Shown one piece after another: positions 55,331-64,000 of a stretch of DNA of 64,000 nucleotides; within the stretch, counting starts at the first letter, position 1, and each line of letters opens with the position of its first letter. Where the stretch lies: positions 62,001 through 126,000 of the forward strand of contig NZ_QHJF01000013.1 in the NCBI RefSeq assembly GCF_003259225.1, read 5' to 3'. Source of the stretch: Marinomonas arctica (GTDB lineage: Bacteria > Pseudomonadota > Gammaproteobacteria > Pseudomonadales > Marinomonadaceae). A program made the translations under genes and the position numbers. Under the pieces are notes generated by a model. That model was not told the DNA's origin and searched no databases. It was given only the letters and a program-made list of their open reading frames with translations.

Positions 55331-55404
55331 CAAATAACCTAACCTCAAGACGCGGCTTACATGGAGTAAACGCGTCTTGTTTCCTTGCTTTATCTGGAGT
55401 TACC

Positions 55405-55920
55405 ATGTCCAGCCAGTCCCCTTTTATAAAAACCCGTAAACCAGGAGAGCGAATTTTTTGCCTTCTAATGGTTATGGGCAGTGTTTATCTGTTTTGGCAA
55501 TCTTATGCCATTTCAGGGTTCAGTTCGTTCAGCTCACCAGGTGCATTTCCACTGGCGGCCTCGGCCACCATGGTCTTGGCTTCCTGTGTGACCTTTTTGA
55601 ATACGCTAAAGTTACCTGCGGCCGAAAACGTTCGCTTCGTGTATCACTGTTTTCCGCCTATTGTTGCCGTTATTATGGCGTTAATTTTGATTTATTCCGT
55701 CGTTTTGGAAAGCCTAGGCTTTGTTCTTTCCAGCTTTGCCTTTCTGTTCGTTTCTATCCAGTTTTTATATCGACGCAGCGTCCTCACTACACTCACAATA
55801 AGCTTGCTGGCCTTAATTGTCGTGTACATTATTTTTCGCTTAATTTTCCAAGTCGTGCTTCCTGAAGGCATCGTACCCGAACGCGAAATTTTATCCTCAA
55901 TAAAATCTTTGTGGAGCTAG
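55405..55920 (+). CDS. tctB: Tripartite tricarboxylate transporter, small membrane subunit
   Basis: A 171-residue protein with four hydrophobic spans and the family N-terminus KTRKPGERIFCLLMVMGSVY (20 residues). It follows tctC by 74 bp and precedes tctA by 7 bp, in the standard tctCBA order. It stabilises or assists the large subunit. Confidence 0.85.
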   Translation: MSSQSPFIKTRKPGERIFCLLMVMGSVYLFWQSYAISGFSSFSSPGAFPLAASATMVLASCVTFLNTLKLPAAENVRFVYHCFPPIVAVIMALILIYSVVLESLGFVLSSFAFLFVSIQFLYRRSVLTTLTISLLALIVVYIIFRLIFQVVLPEGIVPEREILSSIKSLWS

Positions 55921-55927
55921 TCACTTT

Positions 55928-57436
55928 ATGGATGCGTTACATTATTTTGCCATGTCTTGGCTATCACCAGAGTTACTAGGCTTAACCGCACTAGGCACGT
56001 TTTTAGGGATTTATGTCGGGGCCATCCCAGGTCTGTCCGTGACCATGGCCGTCTCGATTCTGATTTCGTTCACCTTTGCATGGGACGTCAATTACGCACT
56101 TTGCTTAATGGTCGGTGTTTATATGGGCGGTGTTTACGGTGGCTCTCGCACCGCTATTTTATTAAACATCCCTGGAGCGCCCTCGGCCATTGCGACGGCA
56201 TTAGACGGCTACCCTTTAGCTAAAAAAGGGCTTGCTGGAGAGGCGATCGGCTTATCGACAGTCATGTCTGTCGTTGGTGGCTTTGTTGGCATTATCGTCT
56301 TAGCGCTTGCGGCACCCACTGTGAGCGAATTTGCCATCACATTCCAGCCTCGTGATTATATGATGCTGGGGATTTTAGGCATTATGCTGGTAGGTTCTTT
56401 ATCGGGTGGCAGTCTAGCAAGAGGGATTTTTGCTGGTGCGTTAGGGCTCTTAATTGGTACCGTTGGACTCGATCCAATGACAGCAGAAGAGCGTTTTACC
56501 TTTGGTGTTGTTGAACTTTGGGATGGCATCAATCCCGTCGCGGTGATGATTGGTATGTTTGGTATCTCAGAAGCCTTGCATCAGTTACACCACATGAATA
56601 AGGCCGTCATCAAACAAAAAATCTCTCGCGTTATCCCTAAGTGGTCAGACATTAAAAAATACATGCCTCTTAGCCTGCAAACCTCTTTTATTGGCGTGAT
56701 TGTAGGGGCGTTACCAGGAACCGGTGGCGACATTGCTGCGCTGATGGCTTATGACCATGCGAAACGCGTTACCAAGAATCCCAAAGTCCCCTTTGGTGAA
56801 GGCGCTAAAGAAGGTTTAATCGCCCCAGAAGCGGCCAATAACGCGGCTGTTGGTGGTGCTTATATACCAATGCTGACCCTAGGCATTCCCGGAGACGCGG
56901 TAACCGCAGTATTTATTGGCGCCTTGTTTATTCATGGTTTAAACCCAGGTCCTTTATTGCTCATCGAACAACCTCATATGTTTTGGTTTACCGTTGGCAA
57001 TTTAACCTTAGCCAATATTTTCGTACTGATTTTTGGTTTAACCGGCATCAAACTGTTCTCGAAAATCGTCGAATGTCCAAAAGGCATCTTAATCCCACTC
57101 ATTTTCCTTCTGTCGATCGTCGGTGCGTATGCGATCAACAATGCCATTACCGACATTTGGTGGATGCTGGCTTTTGGTGTGTTTGGTTACTTTATGCGTC
57201 TCTATGGCTTCCCTGTTGGGCCTGTGATTTTAGGGGTAATACTAAGCTCACTAACCGATGAAAATTGGCGTCGTGCCATTTTGTCAGAGCGTGGCAGTAT
57301 CAGTGATTTGTTTATCAACTTATTTCATAGCCCACTTTCCACCGTGCTCTTTAGTGTGATTGTATTAATCCTCTTTACCCAGTCACCTCTTTGGACACGC
57401 TGGCTAAAACGAAAGCTCTTTCACGAAACCACCTAA
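55928..57436 (+). CDS. tctA: Tripartite tricarboxylate transporter, large permease subunit
   Basis: A 502-residue permease with about twelve spans. The signatures LGIYVGAIPGLSVTMAVSIL, YGGSRTAILLNIPGAPSAIA, GVIVGALPGTGGDIAALMAY and YIPMLTLGIPGDAVTAVF mark TctA. It is the transport channel working with TctB and the binding protein TctC. A strong terminator follows. Confidence 0.93.
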   Translation: MDALHYFAMSWLSPELLGLTALGTFLGIYVGAIPGLSVTMAVSILISFTFAWDVNYALCLMVGVYMGGVYGGSRTAILLNIPGAPSAIATALDGYPLAKKGLAGEAIGLSTVMSVVGGFVGIIVLALAAPTVSEFAITFQPRDYMMLGILGIMLVGSLSGGSLARGIFAGALGLLIGTVGLDPMTAEERFTFGVVELWDGINPVAVMIGMFGISEALHQLHHMNKAVIKQKISRVIPKWSDIKKYMPLSLQTSFIGVIVGALPGTGGDIAALMAYDHAKRVTKNPKVPFGEGAKEGLIAPEAANNAAVGGAYIPMLTLGIPGDAVTAVFIGALFIHGLNPGPLLLIEQPHMFWFTVGNLTLANIFVLIFGLTGIKLFSKIVECPKGILIPLIFLLSIVGAYAINNAITDIWWMLAFGVFGYFMRLYGFPVGPVILGVILSSLTDENWRRAILSERGSISDLFINLFHSPLSTVLFSVIVLILFTQSPLWTRWLKRKLFHETT

Positions 57437-57838
57437 GTACAGATTACACAGGCAACAGCTCCCCCCTCAACCCCGTTATTTAATGCCATAACAGGGTTGA
57501 GGGGTAGATTATCCTCTTACCTATGTCGCTAAATTTGTTTTTAACATTATCTGCTTACCTAAAAACGACAAACTGTTTCTAAATATCGACGAAAGCGCCC
57601 TATCATAAAGCAAAATGAGCGAAAAAAACCATTATGGTGCAATATAAAAAGACAGCTCTTTTAATAATTCACTGCTTTTTAAAACGTATCCAGTGGAATA
57701 CCAATGCACTTTTATCTGTTCGCAGAATATCAAACTAAAGTTTTACATTGAAGAAACAATGGCAAAAAAATTGCTCTTTCAGCACACCCCTAAGCATCTG
57801 CAACGACGTAGTGCTTAATGCAATGGAGCAGTAAAGAG
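57437..57838. other. Intergenic region with tctA terminator
   Basis: A 402-bp gap. Apart from the terminator at 57463-57504 it is AT-rich with no supported gene. The end should contain the promoter of the chemoreceptor gene. Confidence 0.45.
57463..57504 (+). terminator. Terminator of the tctCBA operon
   Basis: CCCCTCAACCCCGTTAT (57463-57479) pairs with ATAACAGGGTTGAGGGG (57488-57504), with one mismatched pair. It lies 27 bp after the tctA stop. Confidence 0.82.
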
Positions 57839-59980
57839 ATGAGTTTAAAAAGCAATCAGATGTTACTTTCAGCAAAAGAACGCCGATGGTTACCTTGGTT
57901 TGGCAACACTGGGCGGTTTTCACTTTTTTGGTCGTGTTATTTAAATAAAGACACCTACCCAAACATAGAAAAAACCTTCGAGAATATTGCCAGCACCAGA
58001 GTGAAACTGCTCAACACTTGGGTGAATACTCAGTGGTCTCAGTTAGACGTCTTACTGGAAATCGTTTCTCCAACCTTCCCAATTGTCGAACAAGAAACAC
58101 TAGAAGAACGTTTAAATATCGTCCCTGATGTCTCTGAATATTTTGTTATCGATGCGCAAGGACAGGTGCTAAAATCGACCACCCAAAGCCGTGTAAGCAA
58201 AATCGATTTACCAGCAAAAGCCGTGTCAGCAGGCTTGCTTGCGCCATTTATACATGGCCCTTATATAGACCAAAATACCTTAACAATTGGCGCATCCAGC
58301 TCAAAATTTCACGATGCGGTCACTCTAATGTTTTATCTCCCCATTAAACAAAATGGTATTAGCGTAGGTGCTGTCTGTGCCCGTATTCCCAATGACGTTA
58401 TCGGTGATCTTATCCAACGCGAAGCGGGACACATTTATAAGGAATCTGGCGACAACTATTTGTTTATGGTGAAGTCAGAGTTCGATCCTTCCATACTCCC
58501 CGGCACCGCTCTGTCCCGTTCCCGCTTTGAAGACAATGCCTTCAGTCATGGCGAAAACCTAAAGGGTGGTATCAATACAAAATTTGGCGTCGTCAAGGTT
58601 CAAAAGCAGACTGAGTTTGAAATTCGTTTTACCGATCCTGCCACTAAAGAGTTGCACCCCGGTGTGCGAGAAACGATTAAGAAGGGTCAAAACCTTTTTG
58701 TGACTTACCCCGGCTATTCCGACTACCGACACATTCCTGTTATCGGCAAAGGGGTGACTTTTCAGCTGAAAGGCAGCCCAGATACATGGGGCATGATGTG
58801 TGAGGGCGACTTAGAAGAAGTCTATCGTCGACGCTCCATCAACTTAAAACTGATGAGAAGCTACTTGCTAGCCTCCAGTGTGCCGCTTGTCATCAGTAGT
58901 TTACTGCAGGTTTACACCGACTTATCCCTTCTGCCAACGAGCTTGATCGCCTTTGCCAGTTTAGGCCTAGCAGGCATCCTCTTTCATCGTTTCAGCACTA
59001 AAAAAATTAGCCGTAGCATGAGCCAAATGACGGAAGTCATTCAAACCATTGCCGAAGGAGAAGGCAACCTAAAACAGCGTCTGGATGACGATCTAGCCAA
59101 CGACGAAACTGGTGACATGGGACGCTGGATGAACAGTTTTATTGACAACCTCGACAACACCATGGGACAAGTCATTTCGGCCAGCAATAACGTCAAAAAA
59201 TCTAATGAATTTATGATTCGCACCAATGAAGAAGCCAGCCAAGCGTCTCATTATCTTGAGTCCACCGTTGAAAACATGCTGAGCGTGTTTCAGCAACAAA
59301 TAGACGAAGTGCACAGTGCGTCTCAAACGGCAAATGATTTGAAACAAGCCATGGATCAAGTCGCCGCAGAAACACAATCTCGCCTAAAAGCCGCCAAAGC
59401 TGGCACACAAGAAATACGCGATGTCGTAAGAGCCACAGCGGAGTCGGTCAAATCATTGGATCAAAAAACCAATGAAGTAGCCGGTATCATTACCACCATT
59501 TCTGATATCACCAATCAGACCAACTTATTGGCCTTAAACGCTGCCATAGAAGCCGCTAGAGCCGGTGAACATGGAAGAGGATTTTCAGTCGTAGCCGACG
59601 AAGTTCGTAGCTTGGCCTCTAAAACCGCTTCAGCAGCAGAAGAGATACAAACCATGCTAGAAGGTATTCAGGAAGAAACACGCAGTGCGGTGACCTTTAT
59701 GGAAAAAGGCGCCGAAAACGTCGATAAAAATCTCATCGCGAATGAGCAAAGCAATATCAGCGACAGCGCTTTGTACGACCTAGTCGACACCATGTTTGAA
59801 GCCATTTTGTTATTGAATGAAAGCAACCAGACAAACGCAAAAACCGTCCATGAAATGGGCGCGGCAACAGAGCAAATGCGTCGCTCAATCGCGGCACTTC
59901 AAAGACGTTCATCCCGTGTTGGGTTATCCGCCTTGAAGCTCAACTCACTGGTTGGTCAGTTTCAAGTAACCACCAAATAA
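57839..59980 (+). CDS. Chemoreceptor with N-terminal cytoplasmic Cache-like region
   Basis: A 713-residue methyl-accepting protein from the ATG at 57839, with GGAG upstream; an ATG at 57818 lacks a site. Residues 1-340 have no convincing membrane span; 45-215 carry a Cache-like stretch ([17 protein letters not shown]). Two adjacent hydrophobic segments (about 342-360 and 364-384) follow, then a HAMP-like helix and the signalling domain with the tip [20 protein letters not shown]. So the sensor appears to be on the cytoplasmic side, with a membrane hairpin in the middle. It lies between tctCBA and quiC, hinting at a related carboxylate or aromatic signal. Confidence 0.85.
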   Translation: MSLKSNQMLLSAKERRWLPWFGNTGRFSLFWSCYLNKDTYPNIEKTFENIASTRVKLLNTWVNTQWSQLDVLLEIVSPTFPIVEQETLEERLNIVPDVSEYFVIDAQGQVLKSTTQSRVSKIDLPAKAVSAGLLAPFIHGPYIDQNTLTIGASSSKFHDAVTLMFYLPIKQNGISVGAVCARIPNDVIGDLIQREAGHIYKESGDNYLFMVKSEFDPSILPGTALSRSRFEDNAFSHGENLKGGINTKFGVVKVQKQTEFEIRFTDPATKELHPGVRETIKKGQNLFVTYPGYSDYRHIPVIGKGVTFQLKGSPDTWGMMCEGDLEEVYRRRSINLKLMRSYLLASSVPLVISSLLQVYTDLSLLPTSLIAFASLGLAGILFHRFSTKKISRSMSQMTEVIQTIAEGEGNLKQRLDDDLANDETGDMGRWMNSFIDNLDNTMGQVISASNNVKKSNEFMIRTNEEASQASHYLESTVENMLSVFQQQIDEVHSASQTANDLKQAMDQVAAETQSRLKAAKAGTQEIRDVVRATAESVKSLDQKTNEVAGIITTISDITNQTNLLALNAAIEAARAGEHGRGFSVVADEVRSLASKTASAAEEIQTMLEGIQEETRSAVTFMEKGAENVDKNLIANEQSNISDSALYDLVDTMFEAILLLNESNQTNAKTVHEMGAATEQMRRSIAALQRRSSRVGLSALKLNSLVGQFQVTTK

Positions 59981-60018
59981 TAAACAGTCTCTAGTGCTGG
60001 GGTTTGGACGAAAAAAAA

Positions 60019-60042
60019 CCGGAGGAAGTTTCCTTCCTCCGG
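60019..60042 (-). terminator. Terminator of quiC
   Basis: CCGGAGGAAG (60019-60028) pairs perfectly with CTTCCTCCGG (60033-60042) around TTTC, with eight A residues on the left that become a T-run on the minus strand. Confidence 0.88.
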
Positions 60043-60101
60043 CATAATTTCCTCACAAAAGGATACGCCTAAAACAAATCATTCCCCGCAATGACAATGA
60101 C

Positions 60102-61955
60102 TTATTTTTTCTCTTGGCGCGCCTGTGAGGCAAGACGAACAAACGCATTCGCTTCGCCGTAGCGACTGTAACCACCCACACGTTGTACCACTTCAAAAAA
60201 GACGCCATGTACTTCTTCCGTATAGAAATGAAAGAATTCACCTTCGTCATTTTTATCGTACATAATATTATGTGACTGCAATTTCTTAATCAGGTCTGGC
60301 GACAAACCAAAGCGCGCTTCGATGTCACGATAATAATTCTGAGGAATCGGCAGCTGCTTCTCACTATCAATGTTTTTTGCTGCGGCAAAAATATCATCAC
60401 ACGCAAACGCAATTTGGTGCACCCCAGAGCCTTTAGACTTCTGGATAAAACGCTGTGCAGAGGCACCGCGTGCGTTGGTCATATTCAATGGAATACGCAC
60501 ACGCTTGTCTTTGCTAAGAGCGGTTCGGCTTACGACTAATCCGTGAATATCCGGCAAATCTTGGCTGGCATCGATATCGAAACCAAATACCGATTTATAG
60601 AAGAAAGACGCCGACAGAAAATCCGTATTGGAAACCGTTTGGCCGATATGATCGAAACGTGTTAAGCCAACCCCCGTTTCGCCCTGAATACCTTGAATCG
60701 GTTTGAAATCCACCTCGAAAAAACGTACAGCGGCGTCGGCTGAAACGAGATACACCAAGCTATCGCCAATACCGCGAAGTGCAGGGATATTCAATTCACC
60801 TGGACCGGCCTGATTATCAAAACGCTCGACACGATAGCGTTCAGCCAAAGACAAAGTGGCTTTAACATTTTCCGAGGCAAACGCCATCGCACAAACGGAC
60901 ACACCGTGTTTCTGGAAATGCTCGTGGGCTTGGCTTTTCGGCTCGCGGTTGAGGATCAGGTTAATATTACCCTGACGCATCAAGCTGACGTTTTTAGAAC
61001 GGTGTTTATGGGTTTCATGAAAACCCAACTGAGCCAAGGTATTGGTTAACGCCGCGCCGCTTTCCCCTTCAATGGCAAATTCAATAAACTCAACATCGCT
61101 AACTTGTGGCGCCACAATCGGAGCGGTTTTTTCTTCACGCTTGCTCACCGTTTGGTCATCAAGCCAAATCAAAGAACGCATACCATCAATGGCCTTTTCT
61201 AATGGCGAAGAAGAACGGAATTCGTCATTGAAAATCTCATGGGACAAGTAGTCATTAAAGCCTTTGTCTTTCAAAACTTGTAAAAACTCGACCACTGGCA
61301 TATCGCCTTGGCCAGGGAAGCAACGGAAATGTCGGCTGTATTGCAACACATCCATTTGTAAACTGGGCGCATCGGCCACTTGCACCAGCGCAATCTTGTT
61401 TAGCGGAATGTCATCACGCAGAACATCTAAGGTGTTACCACGGGAAAACATGTGAAAGGTATCTAAAATAATACCTAGATTCGGATGGTCAACACGTTTC
61501 ACCAAATCCCATGCGTCATGATAATCGGCAATGTGGTAACCCCAAGCTAGGGCTTCATACCCCAGCATGATGCCTTCTTTTTTGGCTATTTCAGCCAAAG
61601 CAAACAAGTCCGCCGCGCACACATCACGATCCGCAGAAGAATAAGGCTGCACATTACTGCAAAACAACAAACGATTCGTACCCAACTCGTGAGCAACATC
61701 CATTTTGTGCTGCAACATTTTGACTTTCTGCGAACGCATTGGCTCAGGCATACCTTCCATATCACGGAATGGCTGCAAAGCGATAATCTCCAAACCAAGA
61801 TCTTGCGCCATACGACGCACATCTCTTGGCGAGCCATCAAACTGAGTTAAGTCATTTTCGAAGATTTCTACACCTTGAAAACCGGCTTTTGCCGCCGCTT
61901 CGAACTTTTCTCTCAGCGTGCCAGATAAGGTAACGGTTGCGAGTGCTGTTTTCAT
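60102..61955 (-). CDS. quiC: 3-Dehydroshikimate dehydratase, fused isomerase-like/HPPD-like
   Basis: A 617-residue two-domain enzyme. Residues about 1-270 form a xylose-isomerase-like TIM barrel (AAKAGFQGVEIFENDL, LGIILDTFHMFSRG, YLSHEIFNDEFR) and residues about 290-610 a VOC fold like 4-hydroxyphenylpyruvate dioxygenase, with the metal ligands in RFDHIGQTV, GVHQIAFACDD and GVFFEVVQR. This fusion is the QuiC1 type of dehydroshikimate dehydratase producing protocatechuate. It is divergent from a PcaQ-like regulator. Whether the C-terminal domain is catalytic is not settled for the family. Confidence 0.87.
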   Translation of the reverse strand: MKTALATVTLSGTLREKFEAAAKAGFQGVEIFENDLTQFDGSPRDVRRMAQDLGLEIIALQPFRDMEGMPEPMRSQKVKMLQHKMDVAHELGTNRLLFCSNVQPYSSADRDVCAADLFALAEIAKKEGIMLGYEALAWGYHIADYHDAWDLVKRVDHPNLGIILDTFHMFSRGNTLDVLRDDIPLNKIALVQVADAPSLQMDVLQYSRHFRCFPGQGDMPVVEFLQVLKDKGFNDYLSHEIFNDEFRSSSPLEKAIDGMRSLIWLDDQTVSKREEKTAPIVAPQVSDVEFIEFAIEGESGAALTNTLAQLGFHETHKHRSKNVSLMRQGNINLILNREPKSQAHEHFQKHGVSVCAMAFASENVKATLSLAERYRVERFDNQAGPGELNIPALRGIGDSLVYLVSADAAVRFFEVDFKPIQGIQGETGVGLTRFDHIGQTVSNTDFLSASFFYKSVFGFDIDASQDLPDIHGLVVSRTALSKDKRVRIPLNMTNARGASAQRFIQKSKGSGVHQIAFACDDIFAAAKNIDSEKQLPIPQNYYRDIEARFGLSPDLIKKLQSHNIMYDKNDEGEFFHFYTEEVHGVFFEVVQRVGGYSRYGEANAFVRLASQARQEKK

Positions 61956-62288
61956 TCTTACGCCCTGACTGTCAACATTTCATAACGAAAACGATATGTG
62001 AAAAGCAAATATGTTTTCTACTTCTATCATTATTATGCTTGATGCTAGCACAAGATTTTTGTATTGAGCGCCCTATTAAGAATGAAATAAAGTGCCAAAA
62101 ATATATCGAAAAAGGAATACATAACCCCTTTTCAAGAGCGCAACTTAGGAGTGTAATATAGGAAAATTATTCCCTTATTAGCGCTTGTAACGAGCCTGAT
62201 TCCTTAGTGTTTCTTTTTTTCAGTAGCTGACGACCCAATAGCCAGTTAGCAGCGACAGAGACCATGCGTGTACGATGGGAGACTTTTT
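61956..62288. other. Divergent quiC/pcaQ promoter region
   Basis: A 333-bp AT-rich gap between the divergent genes. I searched for a PcaQ-type box (ATAACC-N4-GGTTAA-like) and saw only a half-match, ATAACC near 62121, so no operator is claimed. GGGAG before 62289 is the ribosome binding site. Confidence 0.4.
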
Positions 62289-63254
62289 ATGCTAGAAAAC
62301 CGTATTAAATATCGCCACCTTCAATGTTTTTTAGAAGTCACTCGTCAAGGTAGTGTTGTTCGTGCCGCTGATGTGTTGGCTCTTACCCAGCCAGCTGTGT
62401 CAAAAAAACTCAAAGAACTAGAAGACATTCTGGGCGTCAGACTTTTAGAACGCAGTAAAAAAGGCGTAGAGCTCACACCGTTTGGAAAAGTCTTTCTAGA
62501 ACACGCTAGCACCAGTGTGGCCGCATTACGTGAAGGCACTGAACGAGTAGCCCAAGCACAGCAAAAAGGCATCAGTCGTATCAGCATTGGTGTGTTACCG
62601 ACCGTTGCGACCAGCATTCTGCCAGAGTCCGTTAAACGTTTTCGCACAGGCGGTCTTGATGTGCGATTGCATTTGGTTTCCGGCCCAAACGCTTTATTAA
62701 TGAGCCAGTTGCGTGTTGGCGAATTGGACTTAGTCGTTGGACGCTTAGGCGTTCCAGAAGCCATGTCAGGCTTATCATTTCAGCATTTGTACTCGGAGCA
62801 GGTCACGTTTACCGTTCGACCTAATCATCCATTGCTAACAAAAGAAAACTTCCAAATCAGCGATATTGCCAATTACACGGTGCTCTACCCGCCAAAAGGC
62901 TCCATCACTGCGCCCTATGTAGATCGTTTTTTATTGTCCCAAGGCGTCAGCACGCTAACGGATCGAATCGACACAGTGTCGGATTCGTTTGGCAAAGAAT
63001 TTATTCGCAATAACGATGCGGTGTGGATCATTTCACGCGGTGTTGTGGCTCGAGAAATTTCTGATGGTGAACTGGATGAATTGCCTATCGACACAAAAGA
63101 AACGCTAGGAGCGGTTGGCCTGACAACCCGTGCAGACTCGGTTCCGTCACTAGCACTAAAGCTGTTTATGAACGCCATCCGAGATACCGCACAAACGTTA
63201 GACAGCTATTACAAACACATTGATCATCACCATAAAGACAGCCCTGTCGTTTAA
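62289..63254 (+). CDS. pcaQ: LysR-family regulator, PcaQ type
   Basis: A 321-residue regulator from the ATG at 62289 with GGGAG seven bases upstream. The HTH region IKYRHLQCFLEVTRQGSVVR and LTQPAVSKKLKELEDILGVR is followed by an effector domain with LPTVATSILPESVKRFR and LDLVVGRLGVPEAMSGL, as in PcaQ, the activator of protocatechuate genes. It is divergent from quiC, whose product is protocatechuate. No pca structural genes are in the window. Confidence 0.85.
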   Translation: MLENRIKYRHLQCFLEVTRQGSVVRAADVLALTQPAVSKKLKELEDILGVRLLERSKKGVELTPFGKVFLEHASTSVAALREGTERVAQAQQKGISRISIGVLPTVATSILPESVKRFRTGGLDVRLHLVSGPNALLMSQLRVGELDLVVGRLGVPEAMSGLSFQHLYSEQVTFTVRPNHPLLTKENFQISDIANYTVLYPPKGSITAPYVDRFLLSQGVSTLTDRIDTVSDSFGKEFIRNNDAVWIISRGVVAREISDGELDELPIDTKETLGAVGLTTRADSVPSLALKLFMNAIRDTAQTLDSYYKHIDHHHKDSPVV

Positions 63255-63289
63255 GTGGCTAAATTAAGGTGCTAAGACAGGACTCCTAG

Positions 63290-64000
63290 ATGCTGACCAT
63301 TATCGCCATCACAACGCCCATTTTTATCATGATCATATTGGGATACTTGGCGGTTCGCGTTAAGTTGGTTCCTGGTGACACCATAGCTGGCATGGCAAAA
63401 ATCGTCATGTATTTCACGCTTCCCGCTTTAATTTTCAGTACTTTGGCACGAATGGAGTTTGATGAGGTTATTGTCCCAGCCTATATTGCCACTTATGCAA
63501 TAGGATCCATACTCACCCTATTGATTGGTCTATTTATTAGTTTAAAAGTCATGAAACGTTCTCTTATTGAGAGTACGTTAAAAGGGGCAGGCATGGCCTG
63601 TTCAAACTCGGCATTCTTCGCGTATCCAGTGATGTTACTGGCGTTCAGCAACCCTCCTACAGCAGCGTTTGCCATGTCCCTAATCGTCGAGAACATTCTG
63701 GTTCTTCCCATGATGTTTGTCATGCTAGAAGTCAGTGCGTCCAGAGGACAAGGTCTAAAACCCTCTCATCTCTTCTATGGCGTACTAAAACGGCTCATCA
63801 AAAATCCGTTAATTTTAGCCGTTACGGGTGGGGTATTAGCGTCGACATTTCACCTAGAGCTGCCCGCGGTGATTGATCGAGTATTGGTCATGTTATCCGG
63901 CGCATCCGCCACACTCGCACTGATTGTACTGGGCGGTTCATTAGTCGGTACCAGCCTCACTGGCAATGCCAAAGACATTTGTTTTGTTACCATAGGCAAA
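63290..64000 (+). CDS. AEC-family transporter (partial, C-terminus outside window)
   Basis: An integral membrane protein of which 237 codons are visible from the ATG at 63290, 35 bp after pcaQ. It starts MLTIIAITTPIFIMIILGYL and contains VMYFTLPALIFSTLARM and KGAGMACSNSAFFAYPVMLL, matching the auxin-efflux-carrier family, with about seven spans visible. The family moves organic acids such as malate or malonate. Its position suggests a substrate or product of the neighbouring aromatic pathway. Confidence 0.85.
   Translation, partial: MLTIIAITTPIFIMIILGYLAVRVKLVPGDTIAGMAKIVMYFTLPALIFSTLARMEFDEVIVPAYIATYAIGSILTLLIGLFISLKVMKRSLIESTLKGAGMACSNSAFFAYPVMLLAFSNPPTAAFAMSLIVENILVLPMMFVMLEVSASRGQGLKPSHLFYGVLKRLIKNPLILAVTGGVLASTFHLELPAVIDRVLVMLSGASATLALIVLGGSLVGTSLTGNAKDICFVTIGK

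Noticed and set aside
62121..62132. PcaQ operator in the quiC/pcaQ gap
   Set aside because: Only one half-site (ATAACC) is present; the partner half does not match.
62345..62764. Minus-strand frame of 139 codons opposite pcaQ
   Set aside because: Antisense shadow of a convincing LysR gene.
1..64000. CRISPR arrays, tRNA or rRNA genes, prophage or intact insertion sequences
   Set aside because: No regularly spaced repeats, cloverleaf-like sequences, structural phage genes or transposase frames were seen on either strand.

Overview
The window reads as chromosome of a marine gammaproteobacterium, most likely Marinomonas or a close Oceanospirillales relative. This is inferred from the gene repertoire (pectin and alpha-galactoside use, five-enzyme Hut pathway with HutF, QuiC/PcaQ aromatic genes, several GGDEF proteins and chemoreceptors, ArsJ-type arsenic operon) and the moderate GC. 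No rRNA, tRNA, CRISPR array, prophage or intact transposase was seen.

Layout. 1-5280: oligogalacturonide ABC importer (togMNAB, minus strand) divergent from oligogalacturonate lyase, with a KdgR-like operator between them. 5281-13607: signalling genes (a GGDEF-EAL protein, a chemoreceptor, two GGDEF proteins) and repeat-rich spacers. 13608-17802: glmU-glmS and a lipoprotein made of two nearly identical domains. 17961-21726: arsR-acr3-GAPDH-arsJ arsenic operon. 21854-28797: ABC importer, GH4 alpha-galactosidase and LacI regulator, with twin palindromic operators. 28829-30127: small XRE regulator with twin operators and an unknown protein.

30297-34591 is a 4.2-kb block (AraC regulator, poly-C tract, TonB-dependent receptor, two unknown small proteins) bounded by identical 85-bp direct repeats. 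The repeats are the 3' end plus terminator of the neighbouring HPF/RaiA-like gene. 35120-38196: nhaR-like regulator, an unknown membrane/coiled-coil protein and the wreck of an AbiE-type toxin-antitoxin pair.

38219-50499 is the histidine utilisation locus: hutU-hutH-hutI-hutG on the minus strand, hutF-hutD on the plus strand, and hutC further right. Three TGTATATACA-type operators mark the promoters. A 3.6-kb block (NmrA-like reductase, HxlR regulator, frameshifted GlxA-like AraC regulator, exported metallo-hydrolase) lies between hutD and hutC. It is bounded by a diverged copy of the hutC 3' end, so it looks inserted.

50517-54043: cytochrome b561-like protein, SRPBCC/GyrI-like protein, small membrane protein, PepQ. 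54338-64000: tripartite tricarboxylate-type transporter (tctCBA), a chemoreceptor of unusual topology, QuiC-type dehydroshikimate dehydratase, PcaQ-like regulator and a partial AEC-family carrier, together suggesting uptake and sensing of aromatic or hydroaromatic acids feeding protocatechuate.

The most interesting structures are the two regulator-plus-cargo blocks, each bounded by a duplicated gene 3' end with no recombinase inside, and the poly-C tract in the promoter region of the TonB receptor.
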